DNA of 40,295 nucleotides. Origin: Aquisphaera insulae. GTDB lineage: Bacteria; Planctomycetota; Planctomycetia; Isosphaerales; Isosphaeraceae. Position numbers and translations under genes: made by a program. Where the stretch lies: assembly GCF_011064615.1 (NCBI RefSeq), contig NZ_JAALJH010000084.1, forward strand, positions 1 to 40,295, given 5' to 3'. Shown here piece by piece: positions 1-8,168 of this stretch. Within the stretch, counting starts at the first letter, position 1. Each line of letters opens with the position of its first letter. The notes beneath the pieces are model-generated. The model did not search any database, was not told the DNA's origin, and worked only from the letters and a program-made list of their open reading frames with translations.

Positions 1-108
1 TGGCCCGCTGGCGACCGCGATCGCCATGCACCCACTCGGGGTAACCTCGCCTCCGCCTGTCCGCCACCCTCGACGAGCACTCCGAATTCTATGGGTGAGA
101 AATGCGGG

Positions 109-1374
109 TTAGTTCGTCTTCCCTTCTTTCATGACCATGCGGATCTTGCGGAGGGCCGTGATGTCGCGGGTGGGGTCGCCGTCGACGGCGATCAGGTCGG
201 CGAGCAGGCCGGCCTTGATCGAGCCCACGCGGCGGTCCAGCCGCAGGGCCCTGGCCGCGTCCGAGGTCGCGGCCCGGAGGGACTCGACGGGGGACATGCC
301 GAGGGCCGTCAGGAGCTCGAGCTCGCGGGCGCCGTCGCCGTGGCGGAAGACGCCGATGTCGCTGCCGTTGGCGATCCTCACGCCCGCCTCGCGGGCCATG
401 GTGAGGAGCTTGCGGAGCCTCGTCAGCTCGGCGGGCTCGGGCTGCGTGTCGAGCTTCCAGCCCGCGTACCTGGTCGCGCCGGCCTCGGCGGCGGCGAGCG
501 TGGGGCAGAAGGCGACCCCGTGCTCGGCCATCAGGCGGAAGGTCTCCGGGTCGCCGCCGTAGCCGTGCTCGATGGTGGCCACCCCGGCGAGCGTCGCGCG
601 CCGCATCCCCTCGCGGGACGAGGCGTGGGCCGCCACGGGCCGGCCCTGCGAGCGGGCCGTCTCCACGATCAGCGTGAGTTCCTCGACGCTGAACGAGGGC
701 AGGACCTCCTTGCCCCCCATCGCGGCGTCGGCATAGACCTTGATCCAGTCCGCCCCCTTGCCGATCTGGTCGCGGACGACGCGGATGAGCGCATCGTGCC
801 CGTCCGCCTCCTCCGCCCCCTGGGGAATACTCCACTCGGGCGCGAACCCCTTCGGGGCATACGCCCCGGTCGCCACGATCGCGCGGGTCGTGACCAGCAT
901 CCGCGGCCCGGGGACGATCCCCTGCGCGACCGCGTCGCGGAGCCCCACGTCCGCGTAGCCCGCCCCCTCGGTCCCCAGGTCGCGGATCGTCGTGAAGCCC
1001 GAGTGGAGCAGGCTCTTCAGGTGATTCGTCGCCCGGCAGACCCGCAGCGCCAGCGGCTCCTTGAGGACCTGGTCATTCCAGGTCGCCTCGTTGTACGGAT
1101 GGAGCAACACGTGCGTATGCGCGTCGATGAGCCCCGGCAGCAGGGTGGCGCCGGGCAGGTCGACGACCTTCGCCCCGTCGGGGATCTTGATTCCCGCCGC
1201 TGGCCCGGCCGCCTCGATCGTCTCCCCGCGGACAATGACGACCCAGCCCTCGACGGCCTCCTTCGCCAGCCCGTCGAAGACCCGGGCAGGGCGGAAGACG
1301 ACGGGCGGAGGAGACTCCGCCCGGGCCGTGATTCCCACGAGCACCAGCAACGCCGCGATCAGTGACTGTCTCAT
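109..1374 (-). CDS. secreted metal-dependent amidohydrolase (imidazolonepropionase-like)
   Basis: Predicted 421-residue hydrolase of the amidohydrolase superfamily, cleaving an unidentified C-N (amide or cyclic imide) substrate outside the cytoplasm. The ATG at 1374 is chosen because it opens a typical signal peptide (MRQSLIAALLVLV, then a TARA cleavage-like end near residue 19); the frame stays open further upstream only through repeat DNA. Metal and catalytic motifs are all visible: DAHTH (H86, H88), a candidate carboxylated lysine in DWIKVYAD (K212), H250 in VAAHAS, H270 in TIEHG and D339 in NGSDIG. The N- and C-terminal parts would form the usual small beta-sandwich around the TIM barrel (ends in a GLLADLIAVDGDP-type segment). 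It stands alone on the minus strand. Family assignment is firm; the substrate cannot be told from sequence. Confidence 0.9.
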   Translation of the reverse strand: MRQSLIAALLVLVGITARAESPPPVVFRPARVFDGLAKEAVEGWVVIVRGETIEAAGPAAGIKIPDGAKVVDLPGATLLPGLIDAHTHVLLHPYNEATWNDQVLKEPLALRVCRATNHLKSLLHSGFTTIRDLGTEGAGYADVGLRDAVAQGIVPGPRMLVTTRAIVATGAYAPKGFAPEWSIPQGAEEADGHDALIRVVRDQIGKGADWIKVYADAAMGGKEVLPSFSVEELTLIVETARSQGRPVAAHASSREGMRRATLAGVATIEHGYGGDPETFRLMAEHGVAFCPTLAAAEAGATRYAGWKLDTQPEPAELTRLRKLLTMAREAGVRIANGSDIGVFRHGDGARELELLTALGMSPVESLRAATSDAARALRLDRRVGSIKAGLLADLIAVDGDPTRDITALRKIRMVMKEGKTN

Positions 1375-1485
1375 CGTGCCAGCATCCCGTGACCATTGAT
1401 GCAACTGAAACTCAGGAGTGGAAGAGAACCGAGGGATTGTCGCAAACTGCGGAGCTTCGGGGCTCAGAGAGCCTGACAGATGGAG

Positions 1486-1586
1486 CGGGTGGCCGTGGTG
1501 GAACACCACGGAGAGCAGGCCGAGTGGTCGGACAGGCTTCTCTCCGGGGCCGAGCCAGTCCCGTGGTGTTCCACCACGGCCACCCG
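1486..1586. repeat. nested extragenic palindrome (REP/BIME-like)
   Basis: A perfect 26-bp inverted repeat: 1486-1511 and 1561-1586 are exact reverse complements, separated by 49 bp. Each arm is itself a palindrome, CCGTGGTG-GAA-CACCACGG, so the element can fold as two small hairpins or one long one. It lies upstream of the amidohydrolase gene, in a spacer with no gene. The layout is that of paired REP units (BIME), but no RAYT transposase is in the window. Confidence 0.75.
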
Positions 1587-1694
1587 GAGGGCCTACGTGG
1601 CTACCAGGAATGGCAAGATCCACCATCACGTCGTGCAACAATCCCAATACCGAAAACTCGCGGGAACCTCCGAACGTCTACGACATCGCGTTTC

Positions 1695-2846
1695 CTAATC
1701 CCCGAGTGCTCTGCCGAAAACCACAGCCTCGATCGGCGCCCCGGTGCTCCGGGTAAGACCCTCCAGCATTCGGATGAAGGCCGGCAAGGCAAGTTCAGGA
1801 TCCACATCCCCCATATCGCATTCGACCAGCACCGAGTCCGTCGAGACATCAAAGCTCAGTCGCGGCTTGGAGTGGGATCCGATCCCGCCGAATCCGCCAT
1901 AGGAGCAGAGCCTGCCCCATGAGTCCATGAGATCGCGGAGAAGATCTCTCTCCTCTGGCGTTGGCGTACGCTCGAAATAGACCGTCCCACGAAAGCTGTC
2001 CCACTCATCATCCGGAAGACAGAGGACGCGAAATCTCACCGAAGGGAAGGAAGAATCGACAATCCCATCGGAAGGCACGAATGACTCCCGAGACGCCTCT
2101 GGATTCGAGGCGGCATGATCGATCGCATCCTCTGGGAATGGCAAGAATGTCTGTTCCCCACGGGCATTCGGGAAGAACTCCTGGATCTCGTCCTCCGTAT
2201 GACCATAGGTAATCTCCGTGACAACATGAACACCTTCGCCAAAATCGAGCAGCACCAGCGAGAGCCAGTTCAGCGTATCCTGACCGGATTTCGATGCGTC
2301 GATGATGAAACGGGCGATGGTCCTGGTGAACGTCGCGCCTTGTGTGACCAGGCTCACCGGCCCGTCCTCGAAAGCGCCTCGCTTCGACGCGTCACTCATC
2401 CAATGCTTCACGGCGTCCAGGAACGCTTCTCGGATCGACCCGTTAAGACGCGCGCGGAAGACCACGAGTATGGTCAGCGACGCGAGCTCGAACTCGCCGG
2501 GTGTCGGATCGAATGCCGTGCTGCGCCAGCCACGAAGCGCGCATTCTCCTCCGAGCCGTGATTGATACTCTTCGGGGTAGAGGATCGCGTAGAACTTCCG
2601 CGGAACATAGGGTCCGAGTGATCGAAAGGGGCCGCTCGCTTCCAGCCTCGGTATGAAGGCATACTCGGCGAGTTGGTGCCAGGATTCACTCTCGCCGTAA
2701 TGAACCCACGTGTCTTTGTCGACTTCGACGGCCCCGTTCGGGAAACGGCGTACCGTTCCGCCCGGGACCGAAACGCGTTCCAGCGAAGCGACGAAGTCGC
2801 CATCCAGCGTCTCAAACTTCTCGACAGCCGATCGCGATAGCAACAT
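1695..2846 (-). CDS. hypothetical protein, lower GC than its neighbours
   Basis: A 383-residue soluble protein that I do not recognise. It has no signal peptide or membrane segment. Aromatic and acidic residues are frequent, and the C-terminal third has a glycine cluster (SYGGFGGIGSHSKPRL) followed by strand-like segments with alternating hydrophobics. Base composition is visibly less GC-rich than flanking genes and codon choice is mixed at third positions, which suggests recent acquisition. A good sigma70-like promoter lies about 50 nt upstream (2906-2933), so it is probably expressed alone. Start ATG at 2846; no clear ribosome binding site. It could be an immunity or defence cargo protein, but nothing in the sequence proves that. 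Confidence 0.7.
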   Translation of the reverse strand: MLLSRSAVEKFETLDGDFVASLERVSVPGGTVRRFPNGAVEVDKDTWVHYGESESWHQLAEYAFIPRLEASGPFRSLGPYVPRKFYAILYPEEYQSRLGGECALRGWRSTAFDPTPGEFELASLTILVVFRARLNGSIREAFLDAVKHWMSDASKRGAFEDGPVSLVTQGATFTRTIARFIIDASKSGQDTLNWLSLVLLDFGEGVHVVTEITYGHTEDEIQEFFPNARGEQTFLPFPEDAIDHAASNPEASRESFVPSDGIVDSSFPSVRFRVLCLPDDEWDSFRGTVYFERTPTPEERDLLRDLMDSWGRLCSYGGFGGIGSHSKPRLSFDVSTDSVLVECDMGDVDPELALPAFIRMLEGLTRSTGAPIEAVVFGRALGD

Positions 2847-2905
2847 GTAGGAATCGCGGTTTCCCTTAATCGGAGCCCCTCCGCGGCCAAGGCCGAACTC
2901 CTGGG

Positions 2906-2933
2906 ATATTAGCGAGTCAGCGCGGTTTGTCGA
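2906..2933 (-). promoter_or_regulatory. sigma70-like promoter for the 1695-2846 gene
   Basis: On the minus strand the -35 box TCGACA (2928-2933) and the -10 box TAATAT (2906-2911) are 16 bp apart, matching 5/6 and 4/6 of consensus. Transcription would start near 2899, leaving a leader of about 50 nt before the ATG at 2846. Such AT-rich boxes are rare in this GC-rich window. Confidence 0.45.
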
Positions 2934-2956
2934 CCGATGGCTGACACAGAGCGGAC

Positions 2957-2973
2957 GGCACGCGGAGCGTGCC
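2957..2973. repeat. short hairpin after the large cytochrome gene
   Basis: GGCACGC-GGA-GCGTGCC, a perfect 7-bp stem with a 3-nt loop, lying 53-69 nt beyond the stop of the large minus-strand gene. It has no T-run, so it is either a weak terminator or a dispersed extragenic hairpin. The flanking GCGTGCCTGCTACA resembles a sequence I associate with planctomycete spacers, but I cannot verify copy number. Confidence 0.35.
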
Positions 2974-3025
2974 TGCTACACCTGGCAAGGCGGAGAGCCG
3001 GAACGGGGATTCCCGAGACAGCCGC

Positions 3026-6000
3026 TCAATGCCCATGCCCCGCCCCCCCGCCCGCGCCCGCTGCCGCGTGCCCGTGCCCCTTGGCGTGGTCGTCCCGGAA
3101 GAGGGGGTGGTTCGGGTCGCCGCCGGCGGCGACGTAGGCGACCAGGTCGAGGATCTCCTCGCGGGTGAGGCGGTCGAGGAGGCCCTTGGGCATGATCGAG
3201 GACGCGGAGGGCTTGCGGGCCTCGATGTCCGACTTCTTGATGAGCTTCGGCTCGGCGCTGGCGAGCGGGTTCTCCACCAGGCTGACGACGTCGGGCGTCT
3301 CGGCGACGATCAGGCCGGTCGCGACCTGGCCGTTCTCGAGCTCGAAGAGATAGGCCTGGAACTTCTCGTTGATCTTCGCCGAGGGCTCGAGGATGTTCCG
3401 GAGCAGGTCCTCGGGCGACTGCTTCGGCTCGAGCTTCGCCAGGTCGGGGCCGAACTCCTTGCCGACGCCGCCGAGCTTGTGGCACGAGACGCACGTCGCC
3501 GACTGGAAGAGCTGCTTGCCGTTGGCGAACGACCGGTCGTGGCCGAGGCCGCGGATCGACGCGGCCAGGTCGTCGAAGGCCCACTCCGTCCGCGGGCGGG
3601 TCGAGCGGAGCAGCTCGTCCTTCGGCGGCATCGGGCGGGCGGCCAGGTAGCCCTCGGGCGAGGCGAGATACTCGTCCAGGTCGGCCACGACATACAGGGC
3701 GCCGTACATCCGCCGCCAGTGGCCGGGATAGGTGCACACATAAGGATACACGTCGACTTTGCTCGGCGCGGTGAAGGAGATCTTCTGCGACTCGCCGGGC
3801 TGGAGCAGCTTGCTGGTGATCAGGATCTTCCCCGACGCCGGGATGTACTGGCGGCGGATGGCGTCCGGGCCCGACGCGGTGGCCTCGGCGAGGAGTCCCA
3901 CCTCCTCCAGGCTGCCGGGGACGGCGACGACCAGGTTGTGGGGCATCGTGTCGCCGTTGGTGAAGAGGATCTCCACGGGCTTGCCGGCCTGGACGACCAG
4001 GCGGTCCACGTCGTACCGCATCTGCTCGAGCACGGTGCCGACGCGGAGGACCCGCACGCCCAGCGCGGAGAGCTCCTTGCGTGCGGCCTTGGCGCGGTCG
4101 GCCGGCAGGAGCGACGCCAGGGCGTCGCCGAGCTGGAGGGCGTCGAGCGCGGCGGGCGAGGTCCGGTCGCTCGCGGGAGTGGCCCTGATCTGCGTGAGGA
4201 TCGCCTCGAGCAGGGCGGGGGCCTCGTCGGCGGGCCACGAGGCGGCGGGGAGCTTCTGGAGGGCGAGGATCGCGGCGTGCCGATCGATGCCCTCGCGGAT
4301 GAACTTCGCCAGGGTGCGGGCGGTCTCGGCCTCGTGCCCGCGGAGGGCGGTCAGGGCCTGCATCGCGGCGCGTCGGACCGATCCCGCGGCGCCCTCGCCG
4401 CCGACCGCGAACGCCGCCTTCACGGCGGGGGCGGGGTTATCCGCCTTGCGATAGACGGGCCGACGGCCGGCGTCCAGGACCTCGAGCGTGAAGCCGCGGA
4501 GGCGACGGCCGAGCTCCCCCTCGGTCCGGTTGTGGACGACGATGGAGTCGATCGGGAACTCCGCGCCGAGGTCGACCTCCCACCAGGGGCTCGGGGTGTT
4601 CTCCTCGGTGTGGGTCTGGCCCTCGTCGCCGAAGGCGCCGCTCGCGTTGCCGTCGATGGCGCGGGCGGCCTCGCCGCCGTTGGAGGTGTTCTTCTGGGTG
4701 GCCTTGCCGCCGCGGGCGACGTTCCGGCCGTCGCTGATCACCTCAACCTCGGCGAGCGTGAGGGTGCCGTTGCGGGGCAGCTCGATCCGGACGAATCGGC
4801 CCAGGACGCCCGGCTTCTCGGCCCCCGGCGAGGGATGGAGCAGCGGCTCGATCCGCGGATAGAGGGCCGAGCGGCGGTCGGGGTCGCGGATCAGGGGGAC
4901 GGCCGCGAGCAGGTCGCGGAGCGTGACCGGCGATCTCGCGGCGAGCTCCCAGGCGCGATCGGCCGAGCCGTCGGCCGCGACGATCGCGGCGAGGCCGAGG
5001 CGGCGGAGCGCGGGGGAGCGGGACGACTCGGCGAGCTTCTCGAGATCGGCCCGCAGCGGGGCGAGGTCCGCGGGGCTCCGCTCCGCCAGGATCCGGGCGA
5101 GCTCGACGATCGCGGCCTCGCTCCGGCTCTCGTTGTCGTCCCCGGCGTCGCGGTCCTTGAGGGCCTCAACCAGGCTGCGCGGCTCGGGCTTGCCGTCGAG
5201 CTTCGCGAGGTCGGCGAGGGCTAACCGGCGGATCTCCTCGCGGATGCCCGGGCGGAAGAGGATCTCGAGCAGGACCCCGCGAGATCGATGCATCCTGAGC
5301 AGGGCCTCGGTGTCGACCTTGCCCAGGAAGTAGCGGGCGCCGGCGTCGCTCCGGATCTCCACCGGGCGGCCCTCCGCGATCGCCCGCTTCACGATCGGCT
5401 CGAGCGCCCGCAGGGTCTCGCCGCGGGTGTACTCGATGTAGTAGTCCGAAGGGTATTCGGCCGTGATCAGGGCGACCTCCAGGGCGGCCGGGTCGTTGAA
5501 GAAGCTGGCCGCGCGGACAGCCTCGAGCCGGACCCGAGGCGCGGGGTCGGCCGCCATCTTCGCCAGCCGGGCGAGCGCATCGGGGACGCGGTCCCGCGTG
5601 TAGCAGAGGACGCGGGTCGCGGCGGCCCGGGCGCGGAGGTCCCTGGCGGCGAGGACTCGGTCCAGCAGCGACACGTCGACGGCGTCGAGCGATTGCGTGA
5701 TCCAGAGGGCTTCCAGCAGGTTGTGCTCGAAATCCGCATCGGACTTGTCCAGGCGATCGACCCAATTCTTGAGCGCGGCCAGGACCTCGGCCGTGGGCCG
5801 CGCGCCGATCTCGACCCGGGCGCGGTAGCGGACGCGGTCGTCGCGGTCCTTGAGGACGTCGAGCAGCTTATCGATGGCTTCGCCGGCGATCCTGGGCGGG
5901 GTGACGAGCGGCCGGCCCTCGTGGGTCACGCGGTAGACGCGGCCGTGGCCGCGGTCGCGGCTCGGGTCGCGGAGGTTGTGCTGCATGTGGCCGATGATCG

Positions 6001-8005
6001 GGTTCTGCCAGTCGAGGAAGTAGATCGCCCCGTCCGGGCCCATCTCGATGTCCACCGGGCGGAAGTTGGTGTCGTCGGAGAAGACGATCGGCTCCTGCTC
6101 GACGGCCGTGAAGCCGGAGCCCGCGTCCTGATACTTGTAGCGGTGGATGCCCTGGAAGCCGATCACGTTGGCGACCAGCAGGTCCCCCTGCCAGTCGTCC
6201 GGGAACTGGCGGCTGGAGAGGATCTCGGTGCCGCCGCACGGCCGGGTGCGCTGCTGGAAATAGGGCTGCATCCCGGGGTGCTTGTCGGGATAGTCCAGGT
6301 GGCCGGAGAAGGCGGTGCCGTAGTAGTTGACGTTGCCCGTGCCGTCGGTGACGAAGTCCTGGCCCCAGCGGTCGAAGACGTGGCCGTGGGGGTTGGCGAA
6401 CTGGTACGAGACGTACACCTCGAACTTCTGCGTCCGCGGCTCGTAGCGGAAGACCCCGGCATTGACGCACCGCACGGGGGGGCCATAAGGCGTTTCCACC
6501 TGCGTATGATGGAATGTGCCTTCCTGGAAGTAGACGGCGCCGCCGGGGTCGAGGCGGAAGCTGTTGGACGTGTGGTGGGTGTCCGCGGAGTCGAGCCCGG
6601 AGAGGACCCGGGTGCGGACGTCGGCGCGGTCGTCGCCGTCGGTGTCCTTCAGCATCATCAGGTCGGGCGCCTGGGCGACGAGGACGCCGCCGGGGACGAG
6701 CTCGAAGCCGGTCGGGCAATGGAGGTGGTCGGCGAACGTGGTCTGCTTATCCGCCTTGCCGTCGCCGTCGGTGTCCTCGAGGATGAGGATCTTGTCGTTC
6801 ATCTCCTCCTTGGGCTTCCAGTGGGGATAGGTGGGCCAGCAGGCGACCCAGAGCCGGCCCTTCGCGTCGAACGACATCTGCACGGGCTTGGCCAGGTCCG
6901 GGAACTCCTTCTCGGAGGCGAAGAGGTTGATCTTGAGGCCCTTGCCCAGGGTCATCCGCGCGATCGATTCGGCGCCGCCACCGAGGAAGATATGCTCGCC
7001 ATTCGGCCCCTTGCCGGGCCGGTTGGTCTTCACGGGGATGAACGGCGGGGTGTTGTCGTCGTCCACCCGGCGGTCGCCCCCCTTGGCGACGGTCCAGATC
7101 CGCTGGTCGCGGTTGGCGGTCATCACGTCCAGGACCTCGAGCTCGCGGTCCATGACCACGCGGTTGGTCTGGCCGTCCACGAACTTCAGGTCGGCGCGGC
7201 CGCCGTACATCGAGTAGCCGTCGACCGTCCGATAGCGGTTGAACCAGAGGAAGTCCTTGTCCAGGATCGCCCGGCGGAGCTTCTCGAACGCCTCCGCGTC
7301 GCGCTTGGCGACGGGGCCGTCGGGGAAGAGGGCCCGGTCGATGATCGCCGCGAGCATCCGGTTGCCGTCGGCCGTCAGGTGGATGCCGTTGATCGTGTAC
7401 GGCTTGCTCGCGCCCTCATACATCGATTTCGTGGGATGGTACAGGTCCACGAAGGTCACGCCCTTGGCCCCGGCGACCTCCGCCATGATCGCCGTCGTGC
7501 GCCCGAGGCGGGCGTTGTTGGCCTTGCCGTCGGGGAGGGAGCGGTCGCGGGTGTCCTCGTGGGCGATCGGCGAGAAGAGGACGAGCCGGGGTGCGGACTT
7601 GCCGTTGTACTTCTGCGCCAGGGTGTGGTCGATGAAGTCCGCGAGGTCCTTCCGGAACTTCGCCGGGTCGCCGAACGACTCGTTGTAGCCGAAGAAGGCG
7701 AAGATCACGTCGGCCTTGGTCCGCGCGAGCCATTCGTCGGGCGTGCCGAAGTCCTTGGAGCGGAGGCGGATCGTCAGCTCGTCGGCGGCGTAGCCGAGGT
7801 TGCGGAAGGAAAGCTCCGCGGCGGGGAAGCGCGCCTGGAGGTGCGTCTCGAGCCAGCCGTCGTGCTGCATCCGGTCGGCCAGGGTGTTGCCGATCAGGCT
7901 GACGTGGTCCCCATGGCGGATCTCGAAGTTGCCGGCGAGGGCGGCGGGCGAGGCGGCGAGGGCGAGGAGGATCGGGACGAGCGGCATGACGCGGGATGGT
8001 CGCAT
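3026..8005 (-). CDS. secreted SGNH / PVC-type dehydrogenase / HEAT / discoidin / cupredoxin / cytochrome c fusion
   Basis: A 1659-residue exported protein. The ATG at 8005 is chosen because it opens a signal peptide (MRPSRVMPLVPILLALA..., cleavage near residue 24). Order by rough residue: SGNH hydrolase-like 25-245 (FFGYNESF with the block III Asn; NGIHLTADG with the block V His), PVC-type membrane-bound dehydrogenase beta-propeller 330-700 (ILEDTDGDGKAD, PDGAIYFLDW), HEAT-like helices 710-1050, F5/8 type C domain 1065-1190, cupredoxin 1320-1440 with a full type 1 copper set (H in MPHNLVV; C, H and M in CTYPGHWRRM), and cytochrome c with CVSCH near 1505. A His-rich tail ends in GHGH. The SGNH nucleophile block reads IGNT instead of GDS, so esterase activity is doubtful. 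The copper and heme domains imply periplasmic electron transfer from an oxidised substrate, possibly a sugar. No operon partner is seen. Confidence 0.9.
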   Translation of the reverse strand: MRPSRVMPLVPILLALAASPAALAGNFEIRHGDHVSLIGNTLADRMQHDGWLETHLQARFPAAELSFRNLGYAADELTIRLRSKDFGTPDEWLARTKADVIFAFFGYNESFGDPAKFRKDLADFIDHTLAQKYNGKSAPRLVLFSPIAHEDTRDRSLPDGKANNARLGRTTAIMAEVAGAKGVTFVDLYHPTKSMYEGASKPYTINGIHLTADGNRMLAAIIDRALFPDGPVAKRDAEAFEKLRRAILDKDFLWFNRYRTVDGYSMYGGRADLKFVDGQTNRVVMDRELEVLDVMTANRDQRIWTVAKGGDRRVDDDNTPPFIPVKTNRPGKGPNGEHIFLGGGAESIARMTLGKGLKINLFASEKEFPDLAKPVQMSFDAKGRLWVACWPTYPHWKPKEEMNDKILILEDTDGDGKADKQTTFADHLHCPTGFELVPGGVLVAQAPDLMMLKDTDGDDRADVRTRVLSGLDSADTHHTSNSFRLDPGGAVYFQEGTFHHTQVETPYGPPVRCVNAGVFRYEPRTQKFEVYVSYQFANPHGHVFDRWGQDFVTDGTGNVNYYGTAFSGHLDYPDKHPGMQPYFQQRTRPCGGTEILSSRQFPDDWQGDLLVANVIGFQGIHRYKYQDAGSGFTAVEQEPIVFSDDTNFRPVDIEMGPDGAIYFLDWQNPIIGHMQHNLRDPSRDRGHGRVYRVTHEGRPLVTPPRIAGEAIDKLLDVLKDRDDRVRYRARVEIGARPTAEVLAALKNWVDRLDKSDADFEHNLLEALWITQSLDAVDVSLLDRVLAARDLRARAAATRVLCYTRDRVPDALARLAKMAADPAPRVRLEAVRAASFFNDPAALEVALITAEYPSDYYIEYTRGETLRALEPIVKRAIAEGRPVEIRSDAGARYFLGKVDTEALLRMHRSRGVLLEILFRPGIREEIRRLALADLAKLDGKPEPRSLVEALKDRDAGDDNESRSEAAIVELARILAERSPADLAPLRADLEKLAESSRSPALRRLGLAAIVAADGSADRAWELAARSPVTLRDLLAAVPLIRDPDRRSALYPRIEPLLHPSPGAEKPGVLGRFVRIELPRNGTLTLAEVEVISDGRNVARGGKATQKNTSNGGEAARAIDGNASGAFGDEGQTHTEENTPSPWWEVDLGAEFPIDSIVVHNRTEGELGRRLRGFTLEVLDAGRRPVYRKADNPAPAVKAAFAVGGEGAAGSVRRAAMQALTALRGHEAETARTLAKFIREGIDRHAAILALQKLPAASWPADEAPALLEAILTQIRATPASDRTSPAALDALQLGDALASLLPADRAKAARKELSALGVRVLRVGTVLEQMRYDVDRLVVQAGKPVEILFTNGDTMPHNLVVAVPGSLEEVGLLAEATASGPDAIRRQYIPASGKILITSKLLQPGESQKISFTAPSKVDVYPYVCTYPGHWRRMYGALYVVADLDEYLASPEGYLAARPMPPKDELLRSTRPRTEWAFDDLAASIRGLGHDRSFANGKQLFQSATCVSCHKLGGVGKEFGPDLAKLEPKQSPEDLLRNILEPSAKINEKFQAYLFELENGQVATGLIVAETPDVVSLVENPLASAEPKLIKKSDIEARKPSASSIMPKGLLDRLTREEILDLVAYVAAGGDPNHPLFRDDHAKGHGHAAAGAGGGAGHGH

Positions 8006-8168
8006 GGGATGCGGTCCTTGGACGCGGCGGGTTGGGAGACTGCGTCGGCTGCGGCGTGGCAAGGCGTGACGTGAGGCCCATTGTGCGGGGCGGTCGGGGA
8101 GATTGCAATCCGCGATCGGGCGGGGGGAGAGGGTCAGGGGGCTGGCCTCGCCCCTGTTCGGTGTGGCC

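Noticed and set aside
91..1365. Long plus-strand open frame opposite the amidohydrolase
   Set aside because: Its translation is Arg/Gly/Asp-rich with no motif, as expected of the reverse strand of a high-GC gene; the minus strand has all catalytic residues.
5288..8074. Very long plus-strand frame (about 930 codons) opposite the fusion protein
   Set aside because: Compositional mirror of the real gene; Val/Gly/Ala/Asp/Arg-biased and without any domain.
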